Assembly: GCA_900545015.1 (NCBI GenBank)
Contig: UQXJ01000009.1
Location: forward strand, 1-48,840
Direction of reading: 5' to 3'
Length of the DNA stretch: 48,840 bases
DNA from: an uncultured Mollicutes bacterium
Lineage (GTDB): Bacteria > Bacillota_I > Bacilli_A > RFN20 > CAG-826
Under the pieces are notes generated by a model. That model was not told the origin of the DNA. It made no database searches and saw nothing but the letters and a program-made list of their open reading frames with translations. Both the position numbers and the translations under genes were made by a program. Of the stretch, positions 17,201 to 24,927 are shown piece after piece (position 1 is the first letter of the stretch; every line of letters begins with the position of its first letter).

Positions 17201-18964
17201 CTAATTATCAAATTGAAGTTTATATAATTTATAATAATATCCTTTATTTTTTAATAATTCTTGATGATTACCTTTTTCAACTACTCTTCCGTTTTGTAAA
17301 ACAACAATTTGGTCAGAATGTTGGATAGTTGAAAGTCTATGAGCAACAATTAACATTGTTCCTAAGGTCTTAATTTTCTTTAATGAATCTTGAATAACTA
17401 CTTCTGTTTCAGTATCAATATTTGCAGTTGCTTCATCAAGAATTAAGATTTGAGGTTTAGAAATAACAACCCTAGCAAAACTTAAAAGTTGTCTTTGGCC
17501 GCATGATAAATTATCACCTCTTTGGAGAATTTCTTCATCTAATTTTTTAGGGAATTTATTGATAAAAGACGAAGCATTAACATAATCACAAGTTTTTTGA
17601 ATTTCTTCATCAGTGTAACTATCATCATTTAAAGTAATGTTGCTTTTTACTGTTCCTGAAAATAAAAATACATCTTGTAGCATTTGTCCAATTGCTTTTC
17701 TTAATGATTTAATTTGAATATTTTTAATATTAATATCATCAATTAAAATTTCACCTTTTTGAGGTTCGAAGTTTTTAACAATTAAAGATAAAATCGTTGT
17801 TTTTCCAGCACCAGTTGCACCAACAAATGCACAGGTTTCTTTAGGATTAATTACAAATGATACATCTTTTAAAATCCAATCCTCTTCTTCATAAGCAAAC
17901 CAAACATGTCTAAATTCAATCTTGCCTTCAAACTTATCAATTTTTATCGCATCAGGAAGATCGACAACATCAGGTTTCGTATTTAAAAGATTAAACAATC
18001 TTTCACAAGATGATAATGCTTTTTGTAAATTATTAAGTTGGTCCGCTAAATTTTGAATTGGATTAAAGAATCTTGATAATAATAAATAGAAAGCAACAAT
18101 TTCATTTGCATTAAGCTGATATTGAATACCAAGTCCAAATGTAATTGCTATTGCAACAAAGTATAAAAATGAAATTGTAGGTCTATATATTCCAAAAGCA
18201 ATTGCAAATTTATATCTAACTTTTCTTAATTCATTATTTTTAACTGAAAATTCTTCTCTTTTTTTAATTTCTCTATTAAAAATTTGAATAATTTTCATTC
18301 CACTTAAATTTTCGTTTAAAACAGTATTTAAGGATGAAACAACTTTTGTTTCTTTTTTAAATATTTTAGAAACAATTTTAGAAAAGAAATAAGAAATAAA
18401 GAAAACTAAAACAACAACAGGAAGTAATATTAAAGATAATAATGGTGAAATGTAAACCATCATGGCGTATACGCCAACTGCCGTTAAAATATTTCTGATA
18501 ATGTTGACAAAAACATTTGTAAATAAATCACTCATTGATTGAGTATAATTTGCAACACGAGTGACTAAACTTCCAACAGGCATTTCATTAAATTGATTTA
18601 AACTCATGTTTTCGATGTGACTAAAAACATCCATTCTTAAAGAATAAATAATTCTTTGACCTGATTTTTGAAGAATCATGCTCTCAAAATATAAGAAAAA
18701 TTGGTTCACTATCGTTAAGATAAAATAGCCAACAGCAAAAGCAATAATTAATTTAATGTCGATAGTATCCATTTTTAAAATTTTGGTAACTTCAGACAAA
18801 ACTAAAGGCAAAATAATATCTAAAATAACATTTAAAATAATTAAAAATGCAGCCAAAAGGAATGAACGCCACTCAGGTTTCAAATATTGGAAATTCTTTT
18901 TTAGCATTTCCTTAGTTGATAGCTTATGATCACCAACTAATTTGCTCTTCTCATCGTGTTTCAT
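17201..18964 (-). CDS. ABC transporter ATP-binding/permease protein (exporter half B)
   Basis: Half-transporter of 587 residues: six membrane helices in residues 30-320, then an ATPase domain. Walker A is GATGAGKTT, the signature is LSCGQRQLLSFARV (Cys in place of the usual second Gly), Walker B is ILILDEATANIDTE with the catalytic Glu, and the H-loop is VAHRLSTI. It pairs with the upstream half-transporter, whose stop overlaps this start. Its intact Walker B and altered signature match the consensus/degenerate division of labour in heterodimeric exporters such as BmrCD, LmrCD and TM287/288. The cargo is probably a drug, lipid or peptide. Confidence 0.92.
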   Translation of the reverse strand: MKHDEKSKLVGDHKLSTKEMLKKNFQYLKPEWRSFLLAAFLIILNVILDIILPLVLSEVTKILKMDTIDIKLIIAFAVGYFILTIVNQFFLYFESMILQKSGQRIIYSLRMDVFSHIENMSLNQFNEMPVGSLVTRVANYTQSMSDLFTNVFVNIIRNILTAVGVYAMMVYISPLLSLILLPVVVLVFFISYFFSKIVSKIFKKETKVVSSLNTVLNENLSGMKIIQIFNREIKKREEFSVKNNELRKVRYKFAIAFGIYRPTISFLYFVAIAITFGLGIQYQLNANEIVAFYLLLSRFFNPIQNLADQLNNLQKALSSCERLFNLLNTKPDVVDLPDAIKIDKFEGKIEFRHVWFAYEEEDWILKDVSFVINPKETCAFVGATGAGKTTILSLIVKNFEPQKGEILIDDINIKNIQIKSLRKAIGQMLQDVFLFSGTVKSNITLNDDSYTDEEIQKTCDYVNASSFINKFPKKLDEEILQRGDNLSCGQRQLLSFARVVISKPQILILDEATANIDTETEVVIQDSLKKIKTLGTMLIVAHRLSTIQHSDQIVVLQNGRVVEKGNHQELLKNKGYYYKLYKLQFDN

Positions 18965-20778
18965 TACTTTGTTACCTCTTTTTCAAGTTCTTGTAAGTAA
19001 TTCATCTTGCTATATGTTGGAGAAATCTTTAATAAGTTTTCGTGTGTATCGAAAGCTTCAACTTTTCCATCATTTAAAACTATAATTTTATCTAACTTAG
19101 AAACGGTTGAAATTCTACTTGCAATAACAAGTGTAGTTTTGCCTTTTCTTTTTTCTCTTATATTATGTAAAATTTCTTCTTCTGTTTTTAAATCAACAGC
19201 ACTTACGCTATCATCTAAAACTAAAATTGGAGAATTTTTTATATAAGCTCTTGCGATAGAAATACGTTGTTTTTGTCCACCACTAAGAGTGACGCCTCTT
19301 TCTCCGCTAACTGTTTCGTATCCTTCTTCAAAATTTATAATATTATCGTGAACAGATGCAAATTTTGTAGCATCGATAACTTTATCCATGTCTAAAACAT
19401 CATTACTAAAATTAACATTATTTTTAATCGAATCACTAAATAAAAAATTATCTTGAGGAACATAAGCGATATTATCTCTTAAATTCTTAATATCAATTTT
19501 CATTAAATCAGTTTCATCAATTTTAATAGAATTTTCTTTCACATTATAAAGATGAAATAAAGAATTAACTAAAGTTGTTTTTCCTGATCCAATTTTTCCA
19601 ACAATACCAATTGTTTCTCCAGGTTCAATTGTTAAATTTATATCTTTTAATGCAGGTTCTTTTGTATTTGGATAAGTAAAAGTAAAATTATTAAATTCAA
19701 TTTTCCCCTTAACATCATTTAATTTGATTGCATCAAGAGGATTTTTAACATCTTCATTTGTATCTAAGAAACGTGAAACTCTCTTTAAACTTGCTTTTGA
19801 TCTTGAACGCATCGTAAATACTTGTCCAAGTGCCATTAACGGCCAAACAAGAGTATCAAAATATCCAGCGAAAGTAACAAGTTTACCAGCACTTAGTTCA
19901 ATTGTTTTTCCAAATAATACAACAGGTGAACCTGTAGCAGTTGAATAAACAAGCCATCCGCCAACACCTAAAATTAAAGATAAAATTAAAGCAATAACAA
20001 TAGAAATAAATACATCAAATAAAACAGAAATTCTTGAAAAATTAACGTTTGTATCAGCGTTTTTTCTAGCGATTTTACTAAAATGTGCGATTTGTTGGTT
20101 CTCTTTAACAAAAGCTTTAATTACTCTAATTCCTGTAAAATTTTCTTGAGTGAAATCATATAATCTATCATATTCTCTTTGCCTTAAATTCCATCTATCA
20201 GACATTATTTTTTCAACAAAAAATCCCCATACAACAATTAATAAAGATGGGATAAGTGCAACAAAAGCAAGAGCCCAATCGAGCATAAACATTTTAACTA
20301 TAACTAGAATTGATAAAAAGAAAGCATCAACCATCATGACTGTTCCCCAGCCAAAGAATTCTTCAATTGTATCAAGATCGCTTGTAAACCAGCTCATGAT
20401 ACTTCCAACTTTTACATCATGATAATAACTGACTGAAAGTCTTTCTGCCTTTAAAAACATTTCATCTCTTAATGAAGCTTGAATTCCTCCCGATGCATAA
20501 AAAATTGAAAATCTCCAAGCAACACGCCCAACAAGCATAATTGCTGCAACAATTAGAACACCAATTATAATATTTGTTATTTCACTTTCGTGTCCTGAAA
20601 TTGTTCCATTATCAAAGAAATCAACTATTCTACCTAAATATTCAGGTATATAAAGTTGAGCAATGTCAACAGCCACTAAAGCAATTACGCCTATAATAAA
20701 AAACAAAGCGTATTTAATATAAAAACGATTAATGTACTTCCCAAAAAGCATATTATTAATAATATATTCTTTATTCAA
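18964..20778 (-). CDS. ABC transporter ATP-binding/permease protein (exporter half A)
   Basis: Half-transporter of up to 604 residues, with six membrane helices and an ATPase domain. Walker A is GKIGSGKTT and the signature LSGGQKQRISIARAY is canonical. Walker B reads ILVLDDSVSAVD, with Asp in place of the catalytic Glu, the hallmark of a degenerate site, while the last switch is IASRIST, with Ser in place of His. It is therefore the non-catalytic half of a heterodimer with the next gene. The start is uncertain: the full frame begins at a TTG (20778) and an ATG occurs at 20751 (595 residues); neither has a convincing ribosome binding site at normal distance. It follows the hypA terminator. Confidence 0.9.
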   Translation of the reverse strand: MNKEYIINNMLFGKYINRFYIKYALFFIIGVIALVAVDIAQLYIPEYLGRIVDFFDNGTISGHESEITNIIIGVLIVAAIMLVGRVAWRFSIFYASGGIQASLRDEMFLKAERLSVSYYHDVKVGSIMSWFTSDLDTIEEFFGWGTVMMVDAFFLSILVIVKMFMLDWALAFVALIPSLLIVVWGFFVEKIMSDRWNLRQREYDRLYDFTQENFTGIRVIKAFVKENQQIAHFSKIARKNADTNVNFSRISVLFDVFISIVIALILSLILGVGGWLVYSTATGSPVVLFGKTIELSAGKLVTFAGYFDTLVWPLMALGQVFTMRSRSKASLKRVSRFLDTNEDVKNPLDAIKLNDVKGKIEFNNFTFTYPNTKEPALKDINLTIEPGETIGIVGKIGSGKTTLVNSLFHLYNVKENSIKIDETDLMKIDIKNLRDNIAYVPQDNFLFSDSIKNNVNFSNDVLDMDKVIDATKFASVHDNIINFEEGYETVSGERGVTLSGGQKQRISIARAYIKNSPILVLDDSVSAVDLKTEEEILHNIREKRKGKTTLVIASRISTVSKLDKIIVLNDGKVEAFDTHENLLKISPTYSKMNYLQELEKEVTK

Positions 20779-20856
20779 AAAAGCAATAAAATAAAACCCT
20801 TTTCAACTTTTATCATAAAAAGTATCTTAAATATAAAAGTTTTTATTCTAATAACG

Positions 20857-20884
20857 AAAAAAGGCTCAAAACTGAACCTTTTTT
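20857..20884 (-). terminator. Terminator of the hypB-oxidoreductase-hypA operon
   Basis: On the minus strand a 12-bp stem (AAAAAAGGTTCA with TGAGCCTTTTTT, one G-T pair) with a four-base loop begins right after the hypA stop codon and ends in a T-run. Confidence 0.85.
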
Positions 20885-20887
20885 CTT

Positions 20888-21232
20888 TTAAATTACTTCT
20901 ATTTCTTTTATATTGACTTCGTTTCCTTGAATTAAATAAGTATTAGTTGATCCACAATTAGGACATGTTTTCCCATGTTTAATTGTGTCATATTTTTCCT
21001 TACAATTTTCACAAAAAGTTATGCCTTTAATTGTATTAATTTTTAGGGTGCAACCTTTTGTTATTTCTTTTCTTTCAACAGCCCATTTCCAACAATCAAT
21101 TAAATATTCAGGAATAACTGCTGAAACTTCTCCAAGGTTAAGTGTTACAGAGTTTATGTGTTTTGCATTATTTTCAATAGCGACCTTTTCGCACTCATCA
21201 ATAATATAAAAGACAACTCCTAATTCATGCAT
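20888..21232 (-). CDS. hypA: Hydrogenase nickel incorporation protein HypA
   Basis: Metallochaperone that helps deliver nickel to [NiFe] hydrogenase or another nickel enzyme, 114 residues. The N-terminal nickel-binding MHELG is intact. The structural zinc site has two Cys pairs, CENC near residue 73 and CPNC near residue 90. The start overlaps the oxidoreductase stop (TAATG), showing translational coupling. HypB is encoded in the same operon. No hydrogenase subunits and no hypC-F are seen in this window, so the client enzyme must lie elsewhere. The family assignment is secure. Confidence 0.93.
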   Translation of the reverse strand: MHELGVVFYIIDECEKVAIENNAKHINSVTLNLGEVSAVIPEYLIDCWKWAVERKEITKGCTLKINTIKGITFCENCKEKYDTIKHGKTCPNCGSTNTYLIQGNEVNIKEIEVI

Positions 21233-23370
21233 TACTTTGCTTCTTTTTTAGCTTCTTTTTGCTTTTTAACAAATTCTTTATGTTCTTTTTGTGCTTCTTT
21301 TTCTTCTGGAGTTTTCTTTCCAAATTTAATTTTTAAACAACGTTTTATTGCATAAGGAAGAATTGCTTTAAGTTTATCTTCACTCTTTATAAGATTTGAA
21401 CATTCTGGATGTTCTCTATAAAGATGAATAGCATCAAATTCACATTTTGTAGTACAAACACCACATCCAATGCACTTGTTTTCATCAACAATACTTGCAC
21501 CACATCCAAGGCATCTAGCAGTTTCAACTTTAACTTGTTCTTCACTTAAAGTCTTATGTGCATCTTTGAATGATTTTTTATAATCAATGTTTTCATCCAT
21601 TCCAGCAACTTGTCTACCTGCATTATCATAGTTATCAAATAATGCATTTTTCTTATCAAGTTCAATAAAGTCTCTTCTATTTCTACCAATAGTTAAACTT
21701 GCATTGACTTGAACAAATCTATGTAAAGATTCAGCTGCATCTTTGCCTTCAGCAATAGCATTAATTGCAAATTTTGGACCTGTATGAACATCTCCACCAA
21801 CAAAAATATCTCTAACGTTGGTTTGATATGTTAATGAATCACAAACTGCTGTTCCATTTCTATTAAGTTCGATTTGATTATCTTTTAATAAATCTCCCCA
21901 TAAAACTTTTTGTCCAATAGAGAAAATAACATGTTTACAAGGAACTTCTACACAATCATTTTCATCATAAATTGGTGAAAATTTACCTTCATCATCGAAA
22001 ACTCTTGTACATTTTTTAAAGATAATGCCTTTAACGTTTCCATTTTCATCCTTAAGAACTTCTTTAGGACCATATCCACAGTTAATTTCGACATTTTCTT
22101 CTTCAGCTTCTTCGATTTCTTCTTTTGTAGCAGGCATGATGTCTCTTGTTTCTAAACAATACATTTTTACACTACTAGCACCAAATCTAGTCGATGTTCT
22201 TGCAGCATCAATTGCAACATTTCCTCCACCTACAACAACTACATCGCCATCTAATTTTTGATCGTGATTTTCAGAAGCTCTTGCTAAAAAACTGATTGCA
22301 GTTTCAACACCACTAGCATCTTCTCCAGGAATTCCAGGAAGTCTTCCACCTTGACAACCAATTGCAATATAGAAACCAACATAGCCTTCTTTTCTAAGTT
22401 GATCAATTGTAATATCTTTTCCAACTTTCACGCCTGTTTTAATAGTGACTCCCATCTCTTTTAAGACATCAATTTCAGAAAAAATAACATCTTTTTCTAA
22501 TTTATAAGAAGGGATTCCGTAAGTTAGCATACCTCCTGGAAGTTTATTCTTTTCAAAAACAGTTGGATAATAGCCTTTTTGTGCAAGATAGAATGCACAG
22601 CTAAGACCGGCAGGGCCACCACCAATAATAGCAATTTTTTCTTTCCATCTTCCCATATTACTTGCAACAACAATTTCAGGAACGTATCTATGTTCAGCTT
22701 TTAAATCTTGTTCAGCAATAAACTTTTTAACCGCATCAATTGAAACAGCTTGATCAATTTCTCCTCTTGTACAAGCTTGTTCACACTTTTTGTTACAAAT
22801 TCTTCCACAAACTGCAGGGAATGGATTATCTTTTTTAATAAGTACCAAAGCATCTTTATATCTACCTTGAGCAGCCATTTTTAAGTATCCTTGAACTGCA
22901 ATATGAGCAGGACAATTTACTTTACAAGGTGCTGTTCCAGTATCATAGCAATTCTTTCTATTGTTATCTCTATAATCTTCATCCCGTCTATCTTCACCCC
23001 AACTTAAATTATCAGGTAAAATATGTTTTGGATATTTAATTGGGCTATTTTTAGTACATAGTTTTTGGCCAAGTTTAACTGCTCCAGCTGGACAATATTC
23101 AACACATTTTCCACATGCAACACAGTTTTTAGAATCAACACGAGCAACATAAGCTGAACGTGACATATTTGGTGTATTAAATAATTGAGATGTTCTTAAA
23201 GCATTACAAATATTAACGTTACAATTACAAATAGCAAAAATTTTACCTTTTCCATCAATATTTGTGATTTGGTGAACGAATCCATTATCTTCAGCTCTTT
23301 TTAAAACTTCCATTACTTCTTCATAAGTTGCTTTTCTACCCTTATGAGTTTCTACTAAATAATCAGCCAT
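21232..23370 (-). CDS. Fe-S/FAD NAD(P)-binding oxidoreductase, C-terminal part (frameshifted)
   Basis: GltD-like oxidoreductase of 712 residues from its first in-frame ATG. In order: Fe-S-type cysteines (CNCNVNIC), a ferredoxin motif CVACGKCVEYCP, a GltD-type N-terminal Fe-S region (CKVNCPAH, CGRICNKKCEQAC), an FAD motif GGGPAGLSCAFYLA, an NAD(P) motif VVVGGGNVAIDAARTS, an FAD-side GGDVHTGPKFAINAI, and near the end CLGCG and CIGCGVCTTKCEF. The same frame stays open upstream of the ATG and encodes GICSCR and EEWCIGVGDMADY, usual in this family, so the true start is not here. It continues into the upstream 209-residue frame after a one-base shift near 23475. It lies between hypB and hypA. Confidence 0.85.
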   Translation of the reverse strand: MADYLVETHKGRKATYEEVMEVLKRAEDNGFVHQITNIDGKGKIFAICNCNVNICNALRTSQLFNTPNMSRSAYVARVDSKNCVACGKCVEYCPAGAVKLGQKLCTKNSPIKYPKHILPDNLSWGEDRRDEDYRDNNRKNCYDTGTAPCKVNCPAHIAVQGYLKMAAQGRYKDALVLIKKDNPFPAVCGRICNKKCEQACTRGEIDQAVSIDAVKKFIAEQDLKAEHRYVPEIVVASNMGRWKEKIAIIGGGPAGLSCAFYLAQKGYYPTVFEKNKLPGGMLTYGIPSYKLEKDVIFSEIDVLKEMGVTIKTGVKVGKDITIDQLRKEGYVGFYIAIGCQGGRLPGIPGEDASGVETAISFLARASENHDQKLDGDVVVVGGGNVAIDAARTSTRFGASSVKMYCLETRDIMPATKEEIEEAEEENVEINCGYGPKEVLKDENGNVKGIIFKKCTRVFDDEGKFSPIYDENDCVEVPCKHVIFSIGQKVLWGDLLKDNQIELNRNGTAVCDSLTYQTNVRDIFVGGDVHTGPKFAINAIAEGKDAAESLHRFVQVNASLTIGRNRRDFIELDKKNALFDNYDNAGRQVAGMDENIDYKKSFKDAHKTLSEEQVKVETARCLGCGASIVDENKCIGCGVCTTKCEFDAIHLYREHPECSNLIKSEDKLKAILPYAIKRCLKIKFGKKTPEEKEAQKEHKEFVKKQKEAKKEAK

Positions 23371-23420
23371 ATCGCCAACACCAATACACCATTCTTCTGG
23401 ATTATCAGCGCAGCCTTCTT

Positions 23421-24050
23421 TTAAAACACCTCTTGAAAGTCTACAACTACAAATTCCAAGTGCATAATGACCTTCATATTTTTAAGCCAGTAAGAAATAT
23501 GCTCAATATCATCAGATTTATTTTCCATATTTATTGCTTTTTCAACTGGAATAACATGCATTCCAATTCCAGCACCTCCTGGAGGTACCATTGGAGTAAC
23601 TTTTGTTAATGGTAAAAAAGACATTCTTTCAAAGAAAGATGCAAGTTCAGGATGTTCAACTAAATTTTGTTTATTCATGTTTACAAATTCAGCTGATCCT
23701 GGAACAAACATTGGAAGAACATATTGTTTTTCATGCTTTTCGTTTTCCCGGTTGTATTCAAGTAAACCAATACAGCTCATTTCATAAAGTAAAGATTCAA
23801 GTTTCTTTTCTTCCATTCCTGTTTTCTTTTGAATTTCTTTAAAAGTTGTAGGAACTCTAACATCCATTGCTAAAGCAACATCAGCCATTTCATCAGTAAC
23901 AATGCATGCAAGTCCCCAGTATTCAGGGTCATCACTCGTTACTTTATGACCAATTCTATCAGTAATTTTTTGTCCTAATTTTAATATTTTTTCTCTTGGA
24001 TTTTTGTCGCCTTTAAATTTAGGAGTCACTACATTACTCATTTCTGGCAT
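23421..24050 (-). CDS. N-terminal part of the same Fe-S/FAD oxidoreductase (frameshifted)
   Basis: Open frame of 209 residues starting at an ATG that overlaps the hypB stop (TAATG). Residues 60-100 look like a winged helix (VPTTFKEIQKKTGMEEKKLE then LLYEMSCIGLLEY). The last 15 residues after WLKN do not look like family sequence. A shift of one base inside the AAAAA run near 23475 instead gives YEGHYALGICSCR and joins the downstream frame, for a fused protein of about 939 residues. The break is either a real mutation or a homopolymer error. No function is claimed for this part alone. Confidence 0.7.
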   Translation of the reverse strand: MPEMSNVVTPKFKGDKNPREKILKLGQKITDRIGHKVTSDDPEYWGLACIVTDEMADVALAMDVRVPTTFKEIQKKTGMEEKKLESLLYEMSCIGLLEYNRENEKHEKQYVLPMFVPGSAEFVNMNKQNLVEHPELASFFERMSFLPLTKVTPMVPPGGAGIGMHVIPVEKAINMENKSDDIEHISYWLKNMKVIMHLEFVVVDFQEVF

Positions 24051-24730
24051 TATTTTGATTCCTTATATTCTTTAATGCAATTATATAAATAATCAGCTAA
24101 TTCTTTTACTCCATCACCTTTTTTGGCTGAAATAAACATGATTTTTGCTTTGTTATTACGCATTTTAATATACTCTTGAACTTTATTTACATCAAAATCA
24201 AAGTATGGTAAAACATCAATTTTATTAATAATTGCTAAGTCACAAACTTGGAACATTAGAGGATATTTTAATGGCTTATCATCACCTTCAGGTACTGATA
24301 AAATCATCATATTTTTATTTGCGCCAGTATCAAATTCTGCTGGGCAAACTAAGTTTCCAACATTTTCTAAAACTACTAAATCAAGATCTTTAGTTGCTAA
24401 ATTATTTAATCCTTCTTCAGTCATTCCTTCATCAAGATGGCACATTCCACCTGTATGAAGTTGGATGCATTCGATACCTAATTTTGATAATTTTTTAGCA
24501 TCAACATCGCTATCAATATCGGCTTCCATAACACCGATTTTTAAATTATATTCATCTTTTAAAATTTTAAGTAATGCATTTAATGTTGTTGTTTTTCCAC
24601 TACCTGGACTAGACATTAAATTAATTAAGAAAGTGCCTCTTTCTTTTAATTTTGCTCTTAATTTATCTGCCTCTTTTTCATTGCTTTCGAAGATACTTCT
24701 TTTTACTTCGATAACTCTAACTTTATCCAT
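24050..24730 (-). CDS. hypB: Hydrogenase accessory GTPase HypB
   Basis: GTPase that powers nickel insertion together with HypA, 226 residues. The P-loop is SSPGSGKTTTL, the metal/switch region has EADIDSDVDA and HTGGMCHLD, and the G3-G4 region has VLENVGNLVCPAEFD and NKID. The nickel-binding His-rich N-terminus of some HypB proteins is absent; the protein begins MDKVRVIEVKRSIFE. GAGGAG precedes the ATG. It is the first gene of the operon and overlaps the oxidoreductase start. A role in nickel maturation follows from the family; the client enzyme is not in view. Confidence 0.94.
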   Translation of the reverse strand: MDKVRVIEVKRSIFESNEKEADKLRAKLKERGTFLINLMSSPGSGKTTTLNALLKILKDEYNLKIGVMEADIDSDVDAKKLSKLGIECIQLHTGGMCHLDEGMTEEGLNNLATKDLDLVVLENVGNLVCPAEFDTGANKNMMILSVPEGDDKPLKYPLMFQVCDLAIINKIDVLPYFDFDVNKVQEYIKMRNNKAKIMFISAKKGDGVKELADYLYNCIKEYKESK

Positions 24731-24874
24731 ATTTGCTCCTCTATTTTTTCTTTTATTTTACAATAAAAAAGAATGCAAATCAGTTAAAAATTATTCGTTA
24801 AAAGCAAATTTCATTTGATTAGTTTTATAAATAAACTATTTACATCAAAAAGTATAAAAATATTTATTGAACAA

Positions 24875-24920
24875 GAAAAAAAGAAGGCTTTTAGAGTTAT
24901 CTTCTAAATTGCCTTCTTTA
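24875..24920 (-). terminator. rpoBC operon terminator
   Basis: On the minus strand AAAGAAGGC pairs with GCCTTCTTT, enclosing an inner TTTAGA/TCTAAA stem, and is followed by a T-run. It lies eight bases after the rpoC stop. Confidence 0.85.
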
Positions 24921-24927
24921 ATGTTAA

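Noticed and set aside
23340..23370. ATG at 23370 as true start of the oxidoreductase
   Set aside because: The frame continues upstream with family-like cysteines (GICSCR, EEWCIGVGDMADY), so it is internal.
23465..23485. Programmed -1 frameshift
   Set aside because: The T AAA AAT context does not fit a slippery heptamer, and no strong downstream structure was found by eye; a simple indel is likelier.
24731..24874. hypB promoter
   Set aside because: Several TAAAAT-like boxes occur but none has a -35 box at an acceptable distance.
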